Assembly: GCA_902493755.1 (NCBI GenBank)
Contig: CABURF010000027.1
Location: forward strand, 1-9,479
Origin: an uncultured Coriobacteriia bacterium
Lineage (GTDB): Bacteria; Actinomycetota; Coriobacteriia; Coriobacteriales; QAMH01
DNA length: 9,479 nucleotides
Direction: 5' to 3'
Shown: positions 5,266 to 9,479 of the stretch, one piece after another
How positions within the stretch are numbered: position 1 is the stretch's first letter
How the letters are laid out: each line of letters opens with the position of its first letter
Position numbers and translations under genes: made by a program
Notes under the pieces: model-generated
Database searches by the model: none
Seen by the model: the letters and a program-made list of their open reading frames with translations, nothing else
What the model was told of the DNA's origin: nothing

Positions 5266-6891
5266 ATGAACATTGACGATATTCGCACATGCATCGCCAC
5301 CGCTTCCGCAGAGTTGTCTGCGCGCAAGGAGGAGATCAACCGCCTCAACGTCTTTCCGGTGCCCGATGGCGATACGGGAACGAACATGTCGCTTACGATG
5401 GAGTCCGTGGCGCGCGAGGTTGCCGCCTTGCCGCTGAATGCGGATGGCGCTGCGTTGTGCAAGGCCGTGACGCATGGCTCGCTCATGGGCGCTCGTGGCA
5501 ACTCGGGCGTCATCACGAGCCAGATTCTACGCGGTCTTTGCGAGGGACTTGCGGATGCCACCGAGTACAGCACCGAGACCATCGCCCGTGCGATGGAGCG
5601 TGCCGTGGAGGTTGCCTTCCAGGCCGTACGCAAGCCTGTGAAGGGCACCATCCTCACTGTGCTCGAGGACTGCGCCGCTACCGCGCAGCAAACCCACGAG
5701 GAGGGGCTCGACGTCAACGCGGTGTTGCATGCCATTTCGGACGAGGCACTCGCCTCGGTCAAGCGTACGCCGGAGCTGCTGCCCGTTCTCAAGGAGAATG
5801 GCGTTGTCGATTCAGGTGGCTTTGGCCTGGCCATTCTTATCCAGAGCTTCATCGCGGCCTTGACTGGCGAGCAAGCTCACCTCGCCTCTGCCGAGGATTT
5901 TACGCACGCCGAGGCGAAGGTCGCCATCGAACATGTACGTGATTGGGCAGGATCGGACTACATGTACTGCACCGAGTTTCTCCTGCACAGCGACGAAGTC
6001 AACACGGTTGAGGCACTCGAGTTTCTCGCGTCCATCGGGGATTGCGAGTTGCTTGTGGGCGCACATCCGGACTTCAAGGTGCATGTGCACACGGACACGC
6101 CGGGCACGGTGCTTACCTACATGACCGATCGCGGTCAGGTCTCTGAGGTCTTTATCCACAACATGGTGCTCGAGAGCGAGGAGCGTGCCGACGGCATCGC
6201 TGCCGATGAGGCATCATGCCAGCCCGCCGAACGCAAGCCCATCGCGTTTATCGCTGTTGCCGCGGGTGAGGGCATGGCTAACATTTTGCGATCCCTCGGT
6301 GTCGACCATGTCGTTTCCGGCGGTCAAACCATGAACCCCTCGACGAAGGACCTGCTCGATGCCATCGAGCAGGTAAACGCCGACTCGGCCATCTTGCTTC
6401 CCAATAACAAGAACATCATCATGGCCGCCAACGCCGCAGCTGACAATGCCGATATCCCATGCAGGGTCGTTCCCACAACGTCAACGCCCGCGTCGTTTTC
6501 CGCAATGCTCGTTGCGAGCCCGGAAGGCGATCTCGATGAAATCGCCAAGGCCATGACCGAAGCGCTCGACGAGGTCAAGTGCGGTGAGGTAACAACTGCC
6601 ATCAAGGACTCCAAGACCTCGGATGGTCACGAGATTCATCCGGGTGACGTCATCGGTATCGCCGATGGTTCGCTCGATGTCGTGGGCAAGAGTGTCGAGG
6701 AGGTTACGCTCGCCCTCATTGATGAGCTTAACGACGACCTCGACTCGCTCACGCTCCTTGCGGGAGAGGATTTTGCCCAGGAAGATTTCGAGAAGCTCGT
6801 CGAGCAGGTCGAGGAGCTGTATCCCGACCTTGAAGTCGACGCGCAACGCGGTGAGCAGCCTTTATATCCCATTGTTTTCTCGATCGAATAG
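5266..6891 (+). CDS. fakA: fatty acid kinase catalytic subunit FakA (YloV/DAK2-domain protein)
   Basis: FakA phosphorylates fatty acids held by FakB (DegV-family) carriers, feeding acyl-phosphate to PlsX/PlsY phospholipid synthesis. The product has 541 residues, like S. aureus FakA. The N-terminal DAK2 nucleotide domain (about 1-200) has NVFPVPDGDTGTNM (28-41) with the metal-binding Asp34 and Asp36, HGSLMGARGNSGVITSQ (to 86) and DSGGFGL (182-188). The middle domain carries Cys235 in YMYCTEF and the KVHVHTD motif with His273 and His275; equivalents of these three residues bind zinc in the S. aureus enzyme. The C-terminal domain (about 310-541), ending in a glutamate-rich helix and YPIVFSIE, is the expected FakB-binding part. 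The ribosome binding site AGGGA at 5254-5258 is moderate. The DegV-family partner gene follows within 25 bases. Older annotations call such proteins dihydroxyacetone kinases; the layout fits FakA better. Confidence 0.92.
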   Translation: MNIDDIRTCIATASAELSARKEEINRLNVFPVPDGDTGTNMSLTMESVAREVAALPLNADGAALCKAVTHGSLMGARGNSGVITSQILRGLCEGLADATEYSTETIARAMERAVEVAFQAVRKPVKGTILTVLEDCAATAQQTHEEGLDVNAVLHAISDEALASVKRTPELLPVLKENGVVDSGGFGLAILIQSFIAALTGEQAHLASAEDFTHAEAKVAIEHVRDWAGSDYMYCTEFLLHSDEVNTVEALEFLASIGDCELLVGAHPDFKVHVHTDTPGTVLTYMTDRGQVSEVFIHNMVLESEERADGIAADEASCQPAERKPIAFIAVAAGEGMANILRSLGVDHVVSGGQTMNPSTKDLLDAIEQVNADSAILLPNNKNIIMAANAAADNADIPCRVVPTTSTPASFSAMLVASPEGDLDEIAKAMTEALDEVKCGEVTTAIKDSKTSDGHEIHPGDVIGIADGSLDVVGKSVEEVTLALIDELNDDLDSLTLLAGEDFAQEDFEKLVEQVEELYPDLEVDAQRGEQPLYPIVFSIE

Positions 6892-6904
6892 GCACAGGTG
6901 ATGT

Positions 6905-6909
6905 AGGAG
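6905..6909 (+). promoter_or_regulatory. ribosome binding site fixing the DegV gene start
   Basis: AGGAG directly abuts the ATG at 6910 but stands six bases before the ATG at 6916. The second ATG is therefore the better start, removing two residues from the longest open frame. Confidence 0.6.
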
Positions 6910-6915
6910 ATGCAG

Positions 6916-7788
6916 ATGGAGAAGATAGCGATCGTGACCGATAACGCTTCGGATGCCGAGCTTGCCGAACTTGGTGTCAAGTGCGTGCATCTCAGGGTCA
7001 TCGAGCCTGACGGCACGCATTTCCCCGAGGACAACACCATGGAGAACATCGAGGCCTTCTACGATTACATCGTCGATTGCGACAAGTTGCCCTCGACGTC
7101 CATGCCGCCGCTGCTTGACTTTGCCCAGCTCTACACCGATCTTTCCCTTGCCGGCTACACGCATGTGATTTCTCTGCACATCTCGTCGTGCATGTCGGGA
7201 ACCGTCCACACTGCCCGTATGGCTGCCGAGAGCGCTCCCATCCCCGTCGAGGTCATCGACACGCATTGCAACACCGTCGCCCAGTTCCTCTTCGTGCGCC
7301 GCATCGCGCAGCTGCGCGAGTACGGCTTGGGCTTCGAGGAGCTCGTCGAGGCCGCCCATGATCTCGAGGGCAAGACGAGCATCTGCTTCATGCTCGACAA
7401 GCTTCGAAATCTCGTCAAGGGGGGACGCACCGGAAAGGCGACCGGCCTTGCCGCTGCCCTGCTCAAGATCAAACCGCTTCTCACAGTCGACCCGGAAGGG
7501 GAGGTCGAGATGTTCGGCAAGGCCAAGTCGCCCAAGCGCGCCGTCGCCAAGCTCGTGCAGCGTTACAAGGAACTCGAGGAGAGCTTCGGGCCACTCGAGT
7601 GTTGCTTTGCCCATACGCGCAACATGGGCGGTGTTGACGAGTTACGCGAGACCATGATCGAGGCGGGCATCAAGCTGGTCGAGGTTGGGGTGCGCATGGT
7701 CGGTCCCGTCATCACGACACATGTTTCGACCGGCTGTTTCGGCTTTGCCTACATTCCGCAAGACGAGCGGGTGCTGGGGCTTGCGTAA
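6916..7788 (+). CDS. DegV family fatty-acid-binding protein (FakB-type)
   Basis: The 290-residue product is a DegV family protein. It begins with KIAIVTDNASD (3-13), as in the family's VTDSS start. Other landmarks are STSMPP (60-65) at the TSxP motif, SSCMSGT (90-96) at the phosphate-side lipid-binding loop, KGGRTGKATGLAAALLKIKPLL (in part, around Arg171) and GPVITTH (263-269). His269 and the serine of TSMP are where FakB proteins hold the fatty acid carboxylate. The usual GPG after the histidine reads STG here. The family binds fatty acids and presents them to FakA. The gene directly follows fakA and is followed by recG, whose ATG overlaps its TAA stop. No membrane segment or signal peptide is visible. 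Family is certain; the FakB role is inferred from motifs and linkage. Confidence 0.9.
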   Translation: MEKIAIVTDNASDAELAELGVKCVHLRVIEPDGTHFPEDNTMENIEAFYDYIVDCDKLPSTSMPPLLDFAQLYTDLSLAGYTHVISLHISSCMSGTVHTARMAAESAPIPVEVIDTHCNTVAQFLFVRRIAQLREYGLGFEELVEAAHDLEGKTSICFMLDKLRNLVKGGRTGKATGLAAALLKIKPLLTVDPEGEVEMFGKAKSPKRAVAKLVQRYKELEESFGPLECCFAHTRNMGGVDELRETMIEAGIKLVEVGVRMVGPVITTHVSTGCFGFAYIPQDERVLGLA

Positions 7789-9479
7789 TGACATCACGCG
7801 GAGATTCCGATTTCCTGCTTGATTGTGACGTCGGCAAGATACGCGCTGTGAGTCCTGCACGCGCGAAGAACCTCTCCAAGCTGGGTATCTCAACGGTGCG
7901 GGAGTTGCTCGAGAACTATCCACGCCGCTACATAGACCTTTCCAATGTCGAAACTGCTGCTCGTGCCCCCATCGGCCAGTTTGTGACCGTCGTGGGCACG
8001 GTCGATGAAGTCGTCGAGAAACAGCCGCGCAAGCGTCTGCATATTCTCGAAGTGTCTGTCTTCGATGGTACGGGTGTCATCATAGCCACCTGGTTCAGGC
8101 AGCCCTGGATGGCTGCTAAGTTCGAGCGTGGCATGCGCGTCGCCTTTTCGGGCAAGGTTACGTTCGAATATGGTTTCAAGCGCATGGCCAACCCCTACGT
8201 TGCCTTTTTGGGCGAGCCGGGTCAGGAACAGGCTCGCCTCGTTCAGATGCTTGCCGTGCATCCGGCCACCGAGGGAATCTCGGCAACGTGGATGCGCCGT
8301 TTTGTCGCAAACGCGCTCGAGCAAACAGCGGACATGACCGATCCGCTTCCCGTCGAGTTGCGGCTTAAGCATAAGCTCATCGGCAAGAAGGCAGCTCTGC
8401 GTCAGATTCACTTTCCCGAGAACCGCATGCAGATGCTTCAGGCCCGCAAGCGCCTGGCTTACGAGGAGGTCTTGCGCTTGCAAATCGAGATGATGCGCTT
8501 GCGTCGCGCCGAGACACGCGATGGCGAACCGACTGCCCATGTGCCAGGGCAACGGATGGACGAGCTGCGCGCGCAGCTCCCGTACACGCTCACAAGCGAG
8601 CAAGAGCAGGCCGTCGCAGATATTGTGGGCGACATGACCGCACCGCGCAGCATGAATCGCATGCTCTTGGGAGATGTCGGTACGGGTAAGACCATCGTTG
8701 CAGCCTTCGCTCTGGCGCTTAGCGCCGATAGCGGATGCCAGGCGGCCATGATGGCACCGACCGAGGTGTTGGCGCGCCAATACGCAAGCAAACTCGGCCC
8801 GCTCTTCGATGCGGCGCACGTCAGCTGGGGCATCCTTACGGGATCGACCGCTCCCGAGGAACGCGATCGACTTTTGGAGATGGCGCAAGATGGCACGCTG
8901 CAGGTGCTCTTTGGGACGCATGCCCTTATCGAGCCTACAGTGAATTTCGCGCATCTCTCGCTCGTCGTCATCGACGAGCAGCATCGCTTCGGCGTCAACC
9001 AGCGTGCGGCCCTGCGCATGAAGGGGCCAGGCTGCGACCTGCTCGTCATGACGGCCACTCCCATTCCACGCACGCTTGCGCTCACCTTATACGGTGACCT
9101 CGAGACGAGTTACATACGCACGCGCCCGGGCAATGTCCAGCTAACGCATACGGAGCTCATATCGCGCGATGCGCGGGGGAGGGCCTACGAGGTAATCAAG
9201 GACGCCCTCGCGCAGGGACGCCAGGCCTATGTCATCTGTCCGCTCGTGGGCCTGACGCGCGAGCGCAGGGCCGAGCGCATCGAGGATGGATCGCTTCTCG
9301 CCTCGCTTGCGAGTGGGAGCGATATCTCCGATCCCAAGGCAGCCGAGGAGGAGGCTGCTCGTCTGCAGCGTGACGTCTTCGCGGGCTATCATGTCGGGCT
9401 GCTCACGGGTCGCATGAGTGCGGAGGAGAAGCAGCAGGCCATGGACGCCTTCAATGCGGGCGATATCGACGTGCTCGTC
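7788..9479 (+). CDS. recG: ATP-dependent DNA helicase RecG (3' end outside window)
   Basis: The frame is open from the ATG at 7788, which overlaps the degV stop (TAATG), to the right edge: 564 residues, about 80% of a usual RecG. RecG remodels stalled forks and Holliday junctions. The N-terminal part has the helix-hairpin-like PARAKNLSKLGISTVRELL (in part, about 24-42) and YPRRYID, then the OB-fold wedge domain (about 60-145). The helicase core begins near 265: motif I GDVGTGKT (295-302), APTEVLARQ (Ia), GTHALIE, motif II DEQHRFG (396-402), motif III TATPIPRT (422-429) and the start of the second RecA lobe with RQAYVICPLVG and LLTGRMSAEEKQQAM. The segment after DLETS reads YIRTRPGN where E. 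coli has a DELPPGR stretch. No clear Shine-Dalgarno precedes the start, so coupled re-initiation after degV is likely. The C-terminal TRG motif lies beyond the window. Confidence 0.95.
   Translation, partial: MTSRGDSDFLLDCDVGKIRAVSPARAKNLSKLGISTVRELLENYPRRYIDLSNVETAARAPIGQFVTVVGTVDEVVEKQPRKRLHILEVSVFDGTGVIIATWFRQPWMAAKFERGMRVAFSGKVTFEYGFKRMANPYVAFLGEPGQEQARLVQMLAVHPATEGISATWMRRFVANALEQTADMTDPLPVELRLKHKLIGKKAALRQIHFPENRMQMLQARKRLAYEEVLRLQIEMMRLRRAETRDGEPTAHVPGQRMDELRAQLPYTLTSEQEQAVADIVGDMTAPRSMNRMLLGDVGTGKTIVAAFALALSADSGCQAAMMAPTEVLARQYASKLGPLFDAAHVSWGILTGSTAPEERDRLLEMAQDGTLQVLFGTHALIEPTVNFAHLSLVVIDEQHRFGVNQRAALRMKGPGCDLLVMTATPIPRTLALTLYGDLETSYIRTRPGNVQLTHTELISRDARGRAYEVIKDALAQGRQAYVICPLVGLTRERRAERIEDGSLLASLASGSDISDPKAAEEEAARLQRDVFAGYHVGLLTGRMSAEEKQQAMDAFNAGDIDVLV

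Noticed and set aside
7890..8984. 364-residue minus-strand open frame
   Set aside because: It lies inside recG, whose helicase motifs are continuous in the plus frame.
1..9479. A new defence, mobile or biosynthetic system
   Set aside because: All seven genes belong to well-known core families, and no integrase, transposase, phage, toxin or CRISPR features were seen.

Overview
The window is GC-rich bacterial DNA carrying seven protein genes and no RNA gene, CRISPR array, insertion sequence or phage-like gene that I can recognise. The best guess for the host is an actinobacterium of the class Coriobacteriia. This is an inference. The codon use is high-GC, but the gene set and order look Firmicutes-like: a two-subunit glycyl-tRNA synthetase followed by a DUF299 regulator, and an Asp23/Gls24 – FakA – DegV – RecG cluster. 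Most other actinobacteria have a single-chain glycyl-tRNA synthetase.

Left block (1-4260, plus strand). The 3' end of glyS (glycyl-tRNA synthetase beta chain) enters from the left edge. Eight bases later comes ppsR, a bifunctional serine/threonine kinase/pyrophosphorylase of the DUF299 family. A 148-base gap holding a convincing sigma-70-type promoter precedes ppsA (phosphoenolpyruvate synthase). PpsR-type proteins switch PEP synthase off and on by phosphorylating and dephosphorylating a threonine two residues before the catalytic histidine, and that threonine is present here, so enzyme and regulator are adjacent. Two hairpins follow ppsA.

Middle block (4260-4880). A small minus-strand gene encodes a short single-domain alkyltransferase (MGMT) family protein with its acceptor cysteine intact. 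It is flanked by an imperfect palindrome resembling a dispersed intergenic repeat (4271-4299) and by a divergent intergenic region with a cluster of short palindromes (4777-4802).

Right block (4881-9479, plus strand). This looks like one operon: an Asp23/Gls24 family protein, FakA (fatty acid kinase catalytic subunit), a DegV/FakB family fatty-acid-binding protein, and RecG helicase, which runs off the right edge. Spacings are 37 bases, 24 bases and a one-base TAATG overlap. FakA and a FakB-type carrier together would phosphorylate exogenous fatty acids for phospholipid synthesis; RecG is a replication-fork and recombination helicase that shares the transcript.

Overall this is mostly core metabolism and housekeeping. 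I see no sign of a previously undescribed system. The points most worth checking are the short MGMT-family protein, the possible dispersed palindrome, the PEP synthase/regulator pair and the linked FakA–DegV pair.
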